From Trichosporon coremiiforme (Eukaryota; Basidiomycota; Tremellomycetes; Trichosporonales; Trichosporonaceae), in assembly GCA_039545355.1 (NCBI GenBank), contig BCJJ01000010.1, positions 980,889 through 1,044,888 on the forward strand: 64,000 nucleotides of DNA, in the 5' to 3' direction. Position 1 is the first letter of the stretch. Every line of letters starts with the position of its first letter. Below, in pieces: positions 1-11,800 of the stretch. Both the position numbers and the translations under genes were made by a program. The notes under the pieces were generated by a model. The model was not told the DNA's origin and ran no database searches. It saw nothing but the letters and a program-made list of their open reading frames with translations.

Positions 1-362
1 CCTAGCGACGCTAGATGGCCGTGCGCAGCTGTCCGATGTGGATGGAGACACAGCTCCGGGCCGCCGGTCCTTCCCGCGCTCTGTCCAGGCAGTGTGACAA
101 GTGACCTCCTCGATTCGTTCCCATCAACTCACGGTGGAGATGGGGTTTCCGTGCAGGGCGAATTGAGCGGGCATTTTGGTTTCGATGTGGTTGCTGTGGA
201 GCAGAGGAGTTGGAGCTGTGAGTTGACGCTTTTGGGGAGTGACAGGAAGAGACAAGTGCAACAAGAGCGGAGAGCGGTTCCTGTGTGACAACGTGTTACT
301 CTGTAACCCCAGCGGTTACGTTGTTCTGGCCCGGTCTGTGCTGAAACGCGCGCCTGTTGGCT

Positions 363-435
363 GTGACAGACACCGAGGTTGATGCTGAGGTATGCAGTTC
401 GTGTCAGCAGACACCTGTCTCGGTGTCTCGGTCAC
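363..435. repeat. Imperfect inverted repeat (hairpin)
   Basis: The left arm at 363-377 (GTGACAGACACCGAG) and the right arm at 419-435 (CTCGGTGTCTCGGTCAC) can pair. Ten base pairs are perfect, with a further partly matched outer stem, around a loop of about 40 nt. No gene adjoins it and no function is evident. Confidence 0.5.
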
Positions 436-2766
436 CAGCTAACTGGCCGATGAGGGTAACCTGCACTCAGAGCTATGACGTTGTGCCCTCCACCAGAAGA
501 TAGCTTACGAAATCCACTGCTCACTTACTGGCTCACGCTCCGTCGGATCTTCTTTGCCTCCACTTGGGTAGTCCGCCTGGTGTCTCACCCAGGTGCCTCA
601 CGGAGCATCGCTGGTGCGCGCATATGTGAACTTGGGGGATGCACGCGCTGCGCAGTATGTTTGGCTCTTCGGCCCGGATATCTGCCCTCCGATGCACACT
701 ATGCTACGACAGCATCAACGCCCAGCAGCAATCACCAATGCATACCGAAAGCAGTATGTTGTAGCAGTGAGGTATGTGATGGTCTTTGCTGACCATCCCC
801 GCCCTAAATCTCGGTTCAACCGTAGGCAGGTACAACGGCGAGCAAAAGAAAGCAAGCACAGAAGCACATGACCAAGGTCGCATGTCCCGTCGCTTAGTCC
901 AAAAGCGTCGAGCTCCATGCCGTACACTCTCGCGCAGGAAAGGCGAACAAAGTGTCCGTGCGCTCTCCGCGTCGTCCATCAGTCATGCAGGCAGTTTCCG
1001 TGTGGGGTCCGTTTCCGTACCGCGGGGCTCGTTCCGATCATCAGAGAGGTTGGTCAGAGCCCTGGAGCCAGGCTTGTGCGTGCTCCATCTTCGACCCTGG
1101 GTGTGGCTCCTTGCGCTTCTCCCTTTCCCTTTGTGGCGAGTAGGGTGGTTGTGCACATCGGTAGTCGATGTGGTGCATGGTGCAGCGACGTATGGAGCAC
1201 GCGAGACGCGATGCGCTCGAAGTCGCCGCGACTGTGAAACTGGACGGTGTCCACCTCAAACGTCATGAGGTGAAGAGCCGGACCAATCACCCTTAAGACA
1301 AGGCTTACTGCGTCAAGGAAGCCAAGGTCAGTAAGGAACCGCGAAAGCTAACTGGAGTCACTTTCCTGCCCGACAGGCAATCCCCTCCAGGCGGCGTAGA
1401 ACGTAAAGTGGGGCGCGCGCGAGGGCAACGAATCAGTCTGAAGGTTGCCTGGAGTTGTCTACCAGTGACTAACCTGGGTCCCCTCCACCGTCCCTCGCCG
1501 GCGTCGCCAGCCTTGCATCGGCGTCCGATCCACTGCCCACTGACCACTGACGCAGCCAGGGCCGTGGAGATAACGATGTGACTGACCAAGCGTCCTCGAG
1601 CGCTGAGTAAGGTGTGGCAGACGCGTCGCCTCATGCAAAAATCGCGTGCGCGCTGGGCCACCCCCACTTTCACTCCAAGATCCAAAACGAAGCGCTGTGC
1701 CTCCAAAGTGCCTTTCCACCTGCCGTGCAAGCCGTCATGCCGAACACGCACCGAGAGAGACTAAGCCGCCGAGCGCGCCGAGCGCGCCGAACCCGCCGAC
1801 TTGGGCTGCGGTAGCTGACGGTCATGACGCGCGAGGCACCTTGTTGGTATTTTCGTCTCATTTCTGCCCGCCGAACCTGAAGTCTGTCTGAGGTCTGCGA
1901 TCAGAGATGAATGAAAGAAATGAAACCTGGTGCAGAGCAATCAGGATAAACGGGCTCTCTGGTGCGACAGCGAGCCATTCGGACATGGCTCGCGGACGCC
2001 AGGGAATGGGCACCAAGGACAAAGGGGGATAAAGGGCAATGGAGAGTTCGACCCACTCTTCGCGAGATCCCTTTCGCTGAACTCTCCTCTGCCTCGTCCT
2101 CGCGCTGTCTGGCGCTGCCCGCTGCCTCTCCCTGCCTTCGAACTGCCCTGTGCCGATATCTGGGACTCCGGGACGCAGGATCTCATCTTCAGGAACGCAG
2201 CATCTAAGCGCAGAGGGTCACTCCTGGAAGACCTGGAAGACGAGACGAGGTGAGACCTGTATGACCTTCGTTCGGGCTAGCGACTGCCTCGGCTCTCGGT
2301 TCAGGACAGCCAGGAGAACTCCTGGACGACCTGAAGATACCTGAGCGTAATGACATCGAGCTTCCCGGCGCTCTGGACCGTTTGCTCGCGGACCGCACAT
2401 GCCACCTTGCCCTCTACCGCGTATGGACCGATCGGACAACAACACGCAATCTCCACCGGTGGTCCCCCACCCCCACCCTGCCACATGGGTGCTGCGCGCA
2501 AGCGCGTGCAGCGCGTGCACGCGGCAGTCACCACGGTATGCATGCAGACGAAAGACGCTGACGCGGTAAGCCTGCCGAAGAACCTCGATGCGGCATTACT
2601 ACATGCGCCACCTGGTGCGCATGTGCAGCTTGCTGCGAGATGAGATGAGATAGTGCTGCGCATGCGTTCAGAACAATCCACGCACATGAGTAGCGTAGAC
2701 CAGCCGGTGGCCCACCAGTTGGCCACATGACAGATGATATCTGGGGCTTGTTCGGCTGCACGCACC

Positions 2767-2794
2767 AGATGACAGATGACAGATGACAGATGAC
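2767..2794. repeat. Short tandem repeat, 7-bp unit x4
   Basis: Four perfect copies of agatgac lie head to tail, and a further catgacagatga sits about 35 bp upstream. This looks like simple slippage-type sequence in a gene-poor region. Confidence 0.8.
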
Positions 2795-3685
2795 AGGAGT
2801 ATCACAAGGACAAGTTGCAGAAGCTTTATGTTGCCGCGCGCCGCGCTGCCGCTACGGCCTGTGCGGTGCCGGCGCAGGCAGTGCGGAGCAGCGCACGGGA
2901 GGGGCGGGAGGCAATTTGGTCATTGCGCACGGGCGCCTGAGCCCCAAGCATTTGACTTTAGAACTAAATTACTGCGGGTGGTCGCTGGTCACTCGGTTTG
3001 TCTGCCGTATCAGGTGCATCAGGTGGCCACTGGACGATCGGGAGGAAAATGGCGCTCCCACTCCACTCCACCCCCACCCAGGTTACGGCTGACGCGATCA
3101 CTGTGAGATTAGCATTTCACGCGGCATGTCACATTGCTTCGGTGCAGCAGGGTTGTGTGGGTTAGTCACGATACATAGTCTACGTGTATGATGAAATATA
3201 TCGTTAATTATACAGGAGCAGCTTGAGAAGCGGTCCGGAGCCCAATGCCAGAGTCTAGGTGTGTGGGAGTGCGTTGTATGTGTATTGTTGAGGTTGAGTG
3301 TGTGGTGTCGAGAGAGGGAAGTGGAGGTGAGAAATGCGTTTTTACAGCGTGAAAGAGGCATGATACAACTGTGCGTGTGAAGGCCGTGATGGCAAAGGAG
3401 AATGCGTGTATATGTTTGCGTTTGCGTGGAGAGAGCGAGGCGGGAGCGTTCGAGCGTTGAAGCGAAGCGAATGGGCAGTGTCCTGATGCACTTATTAAAC
3501 ACGGGGAGGTTGGTATCTCGATGGTCGTGTATCGAGAAGGTGTATTGTTGAGGAAGAGAGAAGGTCGAACGAACGGGGCGCGCGTCTCGGAGGCGTGAAA
3601 GTGTCCTGATCACTGGTGTAGGTGTGTTCTTTTGCTTCGTGTGGTTGCGATCGCTGAGGTCGAGAACTCGAGAGCCTTCTACACT

Positions 3686-4583
3686 CTAGTGCCTCCGGCC
3701 ACCGCGGTTGTCGTCGATTGGCCTACCCACAGGGGTAGGCTGTGGCCGAAAAAAGTACTCGCGAAGACGAAGGTCGACAGCGCCGTTCTGGTACTCGTAG
3801 TGGTACTCCTGCTCAGGCCAGACCTCCTTCGGGGGAGTAGTGTCGTAGCCACCATTCATCGGCCCAAACCCCGCCTGAGGCGGCGTGATGATCTGGTCCA
3901 GCCAGTTCTCTATTCCGGTAGGCGCCTGCGGGAAGTAGCCGGACTGCTGAGAGTGAGGGTGCGCCGAGGGAGGGGGCGGGATGTGGTGAGGCACGTAGTC
4001 GATCTGCTGGACCCAGTGAGGAGGGGGGTAATAGACGGGCGCGATGTCAACCTCGCTGTGGCCGTAGGCGTACTGAGGGGGCGAGTAGTTCTCGAGCGGG
4101 CTGCGGTCCTCACGCATGATGGGAGGCGGGTGAGGAGGCAGCACGTGAGGACCAGAGGACGAGGAAGACGTCGTTGCGGTAGTCGTCACGCGGGTTATCG
4201 GCTGAGACGTGCCAATGTTAGCGGTCGTCAGAGGCGCAGCGGCGTCAGGCCGTCGGACGGGCTTGATCCTCGGACGCGCAGACTGGGGGTTAAGGTGCAG
4301 ACCCTCGTGACGCCTCCAGACTTCTCTCCGGACAAAGGACTGTCCGCAGTGCTCGCAAGTGAAGGCGCGCTCGCCCTTGTGGTTACGAACATGACGCCTC
4401 ATGTGGCCTGTTGGTTAACGTCAGCCGCACATTCAGTGGACAGAGCAACTGCGCCCCTCGACCACCAGCCTTGCGAACAAGTCGCCTGACTGAAAAGTCG
4501 GCAAGGAAGCGTGATTACTCACTGCTTGAGGAGAATGACTTGCCACATCCTGGCTCAGGACAAGGGTAACCTCCGGGGGCCAT
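3686..4583 (-). CDS. Two-finger C2H2 zinc-finger protein
   Basis: Two exons, 4523-4583 and 3686-4407, are joined across a GTGAGT...CAG intron and give 260 residues. Splicing completes the first finger, CX4CX12HX3H, at about residues 8-29. A second finger, CX2CX12HX3H, follows at about residues 36-56 after a linker like the usual TGE(K/R)PF type (KGERAF). The rest is low-complexity and rich in Pro, His, Tyr and Ser, without a known domain. It is presumably a nuclear DNA-binding regulator, but two fingers and a disordered tail do not identify a subfamily or target. The chosen start (MAPGGYPC) sits just before finger one; in-frame upstream sequence lacks domain character. A TATATATA motif lies about 210 bp upstream. 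The gene borders a large desert on its 5' side. Confidence 0.82.
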
Positions 4584-4787
4584 GGTGGGATTGTCGGGCT
4601 CGTTTGTAGTGGGACAAGAAATCAAGTGACGAAGACGACAAAGACGATGGCCAGGAAAGAGAAGTGGGAGCGTTATGTGGATCCTCGATACTCCGTCTAG
4701 AGATAAGTTGGAAGAGAGAGTCGTCGAAGAGGCGAGCGAGGTTGGGATGACTAGGGAAAGAGGAGATGTGGTGGGTTCTGAGGAATG

Positions 4788-4799
4788 AAATATATATAA
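4788..4799 (-). promoter_or_regulatory. TATA-like element upstream of the C2H2 gene
   Basis: A TATATATA run on the minus strand lies about 210 bp upstream of the zinc-finger start codon at 4583. Position and sequence fit a core promoter, but the transcription start is not visible from sequence alone. Confidence 0.4.
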
Positions 4800-7548
4800 C
4801 GGTTGCAAGTTGGGTTACGCTGGGTTTCGCTGGGACGAGCTAGGTTGCAGGGCTGCAGGGCACGCAGGGCATGCAAGAACTGCCAGGGCAGGGGAGGATC
4901 GCAGGGGAGGACAGGGCAGCCGTGTGCCGCCGCTGGCCGGCTGGCGCTGGCACTGGAGCTGGCGGCGCCGTGCCGCAGAAGTGGTGGCCGGTGGTGTGTC
5001 GTAGAGCCGCGCGGCAGCTGCAGATGGCCGATGGCGTTGGGTCCCAGAGACTCAGGGTGCGAACGAAAGCAAAGTGGCCAAGTGCCCATTGCCCAGATTA
5101 CGGTTCGCGGTGGGAAATACAATATCCTGGGGATTGGGCCCGAGTGCCAGATCGTCGACGCATGAGCGGCACCAGGCCTCAGCCCGAGAGGCGACTGCAG
5201 ATGGCGCGCGCCCGAACCCTGAGGCTGACCTGCGAACATCGGCCTAATGCCGTCGTGACCTGCGCGCGCCCCGCGGCCGAGGCCCCTGAGCCTCCTGCGC
5301 TGGTCACTAACCCAGAGGATTGAGGAACGCTATGAGCGTATGGTTAAGGAACCTAGGATCGTGTAATCGAGCAGCCGAGGGTCAGAACCAGGGCGGCGAG
5401 GTCACTCAGGGTCAGGGCACTCTGTAGCTCAGGCTTTCAGGGCCGCGGTCAGATGACGAGTCAGGCAGCAAAGCCGCGCACCCCTGAGCCAGCTGAGCGC
5501 CCCCGTCAGCCCTGAGGTCAGCGGCGGAAGGGGTTGGTAATTGATCCATGTTCCCAGAGCTCCCAAGGTATCCAGCAGAGGAACACGTCAGGCACCACCC
5601 TACACCGCCTCACTGGCTCTGGCAGGCTGCTATACCGTCATGCACTATCGATCCATGCCATCTTAGTTCACTTTCCGAGCTTGAGCCAAGACGCAAAGAA
5701 AAAGTTGCTTTAAGCACCGGCCAGAGGCCAGTCGGTCAGCGAACTACAACCGGCCAACCTTCGGCGGCCACCAGGCCACCATGCACAATTCCATAACCCG
5801 TCGCCGCCGTTCTTCCCAACGAGCTTGAACAATGCGATGCGATGCACTTGCAATGCGACGATGCCTGGTCGCGCTGTGCGTGCTTAGTCTTAGTCCGGTG
5901 ATCGTCGCCGGACACAGCGTTCCGCACGGGAGAGGAAGGAAGACCCGAACGTCCAAGGAGCGGTGCGGGCTTGGCGGACAAACAAAGCTCTCATCGCGTC
6001 GCGCGCGACGGCTCGCGCTCATGTCCAATGTCCACCTCCTCAAAACTTTGTTCTGCGCGCTGCCCGGTATAAGGTCTTTGAGGCCGTTTGCGTATATCCT
6101 GCCGAACTTCCTGTGGCGCTCGCCCCATACGACCAATGTACCTCGCGGGCTCGTCTCGCGAGCACAGCGAGTGCTGCGCGCTGCGCTGCTAACGGGGAAG
6201 CATCGGTTGCATCATGAACGGCAGCGAGGCTGGCATCGCTGTTGGCCGCCTGGTTGTCGCCTGGTCCATATCCGGCCACCGACCCAATCGCAATTAATTA
6301 ATATTCCTCCAACCCTCCGTCCCCTTTCCCCCTTCCCTTGCCTCCCTTTGTCCGCTGATCCCTGGCCACCTTTGGGCTTCGGGCCCGATACCTTGAGTGG
6401 CCGGCTTGGCGCCTTTGGCGTGTTCGGTCTGATGAGATGCATGCATCTGTTTCTCGGTGTCTCGCAGTTCGTTTCGCTTGGGAATGAGAATTGAAACGCT
6501 TTGGTCGCTCGACCGACGTCGCATATTCCGGTGTGCGATGCTCCGCTGGATCCGTCCCGCGCCATTCAATCCCTTGCTTGCGCCTCGGCGTCTGGATGTC
6601 GATCATGCGACATGAGACGCTGATGCAGAGGTCTGGCCAGCTCATTCCCGTTCCGTCCAACTGCTTCCAGACACTCGTCCCCGGACGCCTCATTGCGCCT
6701 CCGACGCCACCAACGCCTCATTCCCAGCCATTCTGTGCCGCCGGGCAGCCGTCATCAGCACGTCTCAAGCCAGACGATCAGCGCTGGCTCGTGCGTCGGC
6801 CATCCCAGGCCATGCCGGACATGCACAGCGCCGGCGGACGTCCGTCGGAAGCCCTGACGAGTGATAATCGTAGGGCGTAGGGGTTACGTGCGAGGAGAAG
6901 GAAGACATAAGGGGGGAAGGACAATAGGACGTGGCTGAGGGAGAGGAAGGACGATAGGATGTCAACACCCACCCTGCCACCCTACTGCCGAGTTTCGGCA
7001 CATGCATCGCCGGAGCAGTTGTGCGACTCGTGTGCATGCGCGACATGCGCTTCGCACGCCGTCGGAAAAGCGCGTTGGAACCAATCCCCGCACCGAGAAG
7101 GCACAAGCAAGCTTTCAGATATCGTGTAATCAGCCCCACTATGAGATATCGTGCAATCTGATCTGTGGCCGACGACCCACTCCTGTCCCGGTTTCCATCC
7201 TTTCTGCCCCGCTTCTGCGCCTTCGACCCCTCGTGTGCCGCCTGAGCCTACTCTGATTGTGCGTGGACATACCGGGGATCGCAACAGGGAATCAGCATCC
7301 TCCTGGTTGCGAATTGTGTGCGCCGGTACGCGTTCCGGTACCCGGATTGCGGACCGACTACCACCTTTGCCCGTCGCTTCAATGCATCGTCTCATCGCAT
7401 GCACTGTTGCTCTCCGGCGCCGGCGATGCATTGCCAGATCTCATGAGGTGCAGCAGACGCCGGTGTTGGAACTGCCAAGGCGCGTTCCTCGTCGTTCCTG
7501 TCGGGGTCGCCAGTGTCGTCATGTCACCCGTCATTGCCACTCGTGTTG

Positions 7549-7609
7549 TGTTAGTTCCTGTATTATTAGCAGTAGCTTTCATGANTATTATTGAACGAAA
7601 AGTAATGGG
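7549..7609 (+). pseudogene. nad1: Nuclear insertion of a mitochondrial nad1 fragment (NUMT)
   Basis: About 60 bp of AT-rich sequence sits inside GC-rich surroundings. It translates to VLVPVLLAVAFM-x-IIERKVMG, which matches the conserved first membrane segment and loop of mitochondrial NADH dehydrogenase subunit 1 (the family pattern is LLxVAFxTxxERKxxG). Homology stops abruptly after KVMG, where the family normally continues into Q(L/R)RxGPN, and on the left at about 7548. The only ambiguous base in the window (n at 7585) falls in the codon expected to be Thr. The piece is too short to be functional. I infer capture of mitochondrial DNA during break repair. The n would fit cross-mapping of mitochondrial reads. 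Confidence 0.75.
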
Positions 7610-8741
7610 CCAGCTCGTGCCAGTTCGTACCATCCGTGCCGGTAACGGCTTCAGATCCCATCGCGTAAGCTTCGGTGTGGTCTCTCGGCATGCGCAGGCA
7701 CTCGCAGGCGGCGCCCGCTCGTCAGTGCGCGCCGAGCAGCACCGAAGCAGCTAGCCGGTGCAAGCTCTTAGGAACTTGCAGACCAGGAACGCCCGCCCGA
7801 CGTAGGTTTGCAAGTGCACCAAGTGAGGCGGGAGTGCGACGAGCTAGGTACCGCCTCACAGAGTTGGAAACTTGACCCGAGCCGCTGTCTGCTCGCCCAT
7901 CATGCACAAGCTCTGCCCGCCACCACCCGCAGCGAGCACCCGCCGACAGCTCGCCGAGATCCGTTTGACGGCCCCCGGAGTTGCAGAGGGAGTACCCCTC
8001 GTACCGCATCCCATCAGTACCTTGCTGCTCGATCGATCCGAGATTCCATGATTCCGTGACCATGCGTGCATGCGTGCCATCAGCCGTGCCAGGTCGTGCC
8101 AGATATCGAAATTTTTGAGCACCCCGTCACTGTCCACAGGCCCGGTGACGGCGCGCGGCATGCTGTGCACACCTTCATGCCAGGGGCCACGTTCTGCCTC
8201 ATCTGTGACGTTCACAAGGTGTGCTCGAATATGATCTCGGTGCGTGGTGGCACTGTGATTTCATCAGAACCCGCTTCGCAGTTTGGGGTCCGCGTTGAGA
8301 TCTGCCAGAAATGGTAGCATGCATACCGAGATCACACGGAGCATAAGGTGGAGGCGTGCCGTGAGACAGTGAGCCGATCCTCAGCCGCACACAGAGCGAC
8401 ACCGAGCGACCGGGACAGAGTACACGGAAGCTGCCTCCGTCGACTATGTATGCATGTGGTGTCAGACACTCCGACGGAAACATCGGTGATTCAGCGGCGC
8501 ACAATGGGAGCATTTCGCGACGCCGCAGCGCCGTGCGCAGCACTAGCACGCCACACTAGTGCGAGGAACGGGGGATCGGTGAGCCATATGCGTGCAACAT
8601 TGTAATGCGGCAAGGCGGGCGATCCCGGGCATCCTAGCGCTAGCGCTCCGGCAAGATGCCCGACGTTAGCGGCTGTTCGACATGCGACTCCGACCCGGCT
8701 AATATCTCGGCGAGACAATTTCACAGTCCCACGGTACTACG

Positions 8742-8832
8742 GTACGGTTCCGTACGGCAAGTGGGACGGCAAGTGGGACGGCAAGTGGGACGGCAAGTGG
8801 GACGGCAAGTGGGACGGCAAGTGGGACGGCAA
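8742..8832. repeat. 12-bp minisatellite next to a small palindrome
   Basis: Six perfect copies of gtgggacggcaa occupy 8761-8832, flanked by a partial copy on the left and a degenerate G-rich run on the right. Immediately upstream, GTACGG-TT-CCGTAC at 8742-8755 is a perfect inverted repeat. The repeat reads as Val-Gly-Arg-Gln in one frame, but no gene model supports translation. It is not a CRISPR array because there are no spacers. Confidence 0.9.
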
Positions 8833-11800
8833 AGGGGGCGGCGGGCGGCGGATACGTTGCACCTATGCACCATGCACATGCACCATTTGTCGGCGCCACT
8901 CCGGGCACCGCATTGAATGCATCGCAATCCATCGCTGGGAGACGAAAGCTCGGTGCGGATGTTGCGTTCGCGCATGGCGTATGGCGCATGCACTTGCCGT
9001 TCCGTAGGAACATCGGTACCTCACCGACTTGGGGCTCGCGCGACTGATCGATATTTAAAAGCAAGGCAAAGACAGGCACCGCGATCACAACCCGTAACAT
9101 TGCATCGGGAACCGGAAACGAACGAGAGGTAATGCAGTTCGTCGCGAGAGTGTACTCCCCCCTGCGTGCACGCACCCGCTCGCCGCTCGCCGCGAATTGG
9201 ATCGCGGCACACAGAGATCGCCGCAGAGTGTTTTTGCAGGATACACCCGAGCGCCAAGTGACAGCAGGGATGCAGAGAGGCCCGGATCGGCGCGCCGAGC
9301 GAGCGCAAGCATCCGTCACCTCAGCCATGATCTGCCCACTACCTGCAGGCTGACGCCCAGCGGGCAGTGCGAGTCGACGCACGCGATGCACGTAACTTGG
9401 CTGCTTGGCCGCTTGGCTTATGCCTAAGCCTTTAGGCTTTGGTGAATGCAAGGAAAGCGTTCCTGCGTACGCATCGGCGTCATGACTATGCAGCCCAACG
9501 AAGCCAGATCAGCCGGCAGAACAATAGCAAAAAAAATCGCAATGGAAACTCAGGGTCCGAGGTGCTGGCTCATGCCCGGGGATGGGCTCAGACTGATCGA
9601 CACATAGAGCAAGGTACGCAGATCTGACAGATGACTCAGGCCATGAGTCACCTTGTATTACCGCGGTTGTTTACAGAGCTTGAGCGCCCATGGGCGGATG
9701 TACATCGATGCGCGCTGGCACGGGCTGGTTATATCCTTTGTGATGCGTCTTTCGCAGTTGTGCGCCTCGTGCGTCAGAACAATGGACGCCAATTTACGCC
9801 GGTTTGCGCCAAGGGCGCGCCGGTTCGGCGGCGCCCAGGATCAGCTAGGGGACAACGCGAAAAACAGCGCCACGGTGTCCCAACGGCACAAATGTTCTAA
9901 ACATCCCAGGGCCGCTCCAACGACTGAATGCACGCAGATCCTTTTTGATCGCCGCGATCCTTGCGCTCGCGCTGGCGCTCGCCAGCCTTTGCTAGTGCAT
10001 TGTGCATGACGCGGGCAGACTCGTCACATTCCTGACAGTGGAACCGGCCGCTCTTCTGCCTGGCGGCCGCCGCCGAAACGGTACACCGTGCACGCTAAGG
10101 GTCAACTATGCCGGGCGGCATGCACCAGGCGTATGTCCAGATGTCCATGGTCTAGTGATCTGCAGGCGTCTTCTGGCACACCCTGGCCCAGCTCGCCGCG
10201 TCGCCGTTCCCTGCATGCGCCAAATCCTGCGGATCGCCGGCCGGCGGCGAGGGGCGCACTGGCGTCTTACATCATCCCAACAATGCATACATGCAACATG
10301 CTGAGTTATGCGATGCATGTGATTCGGCGACACAGAGAACAATGGAACGCTGCAACCCTCCCATGTCCCATGCACCTCCACCTCGCTAGCGTCGCTCGCA
10401 TCGCTCGCTTGGGCATGCTCCGCACCGCAAAGCTCACAAGCTCGCATGACTCAGAGACCCAGGTTAGAACCGAAGTTTCGGATCTCAGCTGCCTACTCGG
10501 CGAGCACAAAGGTACGCAGGTACAGAGCTTACGCGCATGTACGTATGGTCGCGTAGCCGTGTTGCTTTTCATGTAGAGTTCAGACATTCAGGGGGATCGA
10601 GCTCCAAGCGAAGTCCGAGGAGCAAGTGATGACCAGAACCAAGCTTGCTCCACGGCGAAGGTTCGCACCCAGAGACTTAGGAGGTACGAAAGTACAGAGG
10701 CACCGCAGGCACACAGAGAGAGGTACGCAATCTAGCTGACAGGAACCGGGTTTTGAAAGTGGCAGTCGTTGGATCATTGGACTTTTTTTGGCTCGGAGAC
10801 GGTCAAAGGGGTGACATTCAGGCTTCGCAAGCTCGTCAGAATGAGTACAAGCGAACGTCGTCATTCGACCAGTTCGCTGGGGCACGAAGGGCACAGGACA
10901 CGCCTAGATTGAGTTTCAGCGCTTTCGTCGGCGGAACCTCCCCACGCATACACAGTGCATCCAGTAAACGAGAGTTTGTCCAGCGCCGACTTGGTACGGG
11001 TCGGCGTAGGTTGATGTAGCAGACGTTCGACACTTCTCTCCCTGCGGCCCCTACGAACGCTACACGATGTCAGAGCTTCCACGGGTTTATGCTCCACCTT
11101 CGGCACCGGTGCTTTACCTGCCGAGCGTCCCAGATCGCATTCGGCGATGAGACTTAGGAGGTGTAGTTACGTAAACGGGTAAGCTTCCCTTTGTGCGCGG
11201 ACAGTATTGCTGCTGGCTGCAATGTGACATTTGCGTCCTCGCATAGAAGCAGAGGAAGCAATACGTTAAGCCGCCGATACCGCCATGCTGTTATACGTTA
11301 TGCTCGCGGCTGCAGATTGCCGCGGTTGACTTTGTACGTTAGCGGCCGCCGCTCAGCACAACCTTCACGATCACATCACGGCCCCTCGCCATTCCGTTGC
11401 ACCGCCTTTGCATGGTCCACACCCAAAAGAGTCGCGCACGCAAGCGCTATTCCGATAGTGGCGTGCTAGCATGTTGCTTTGTGGCAAGCGCGCGATCGCG
11501 ACGACGACGTACATGGCAACCGAGCCCGCTTGTTCCCGGGGCGTGCAAGTGCCCGCCACGAGTGCTTGTCGGCAGTGCCGGCTGTTGCAGTGTGGCCGGA
11601 GATACCTCACTCATGGGTGAATGCATGAATTTGGATCCCCAGCTACTTGCGGTCGGGCATCGCACGACCCTTGGGCATGTTGTTGCTCCGCGTCCGATTC
11701 CATCGTAGTGGTGCTTCGGCAATGGGCCTTGGTGGCCCCGTTGCGGAGCACGGTTCCAACGGCACCTGCGGCACCTGCGCAACGGTGACCAATCAGTGTT

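Larger units (their letters stand above)
1..3685. other. Gene-poor left end
   Basis: No open frame here has a recognisable domain, fungal codon style or plausible splice structure, so I call no gene. It holds a near-palindromic hairpin at 363-435 and a four-copy 7-bp tandem repeat at 2767-2794. The stretch from about 3100 to 3685 is probably the 3' flank or untranslated region of the minus-strand zinc-finger gene that ends at 3686. Confidence 0.6.

Noticed and set aside
3098..3613. Minus-strand open frame of 171 codons just downstream of the C2H2 gene
   Set aside because: It lies where the 3' untranslated region of that gene is expected, is Thr/His/Ser/Arg-biased from simple sequence, and has no recognisable domain.
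8761..8832. Regular short repeats considered as CRISPR
   Set aside because: The units are contiguous with no spacers, and the organism is a eukaryote.
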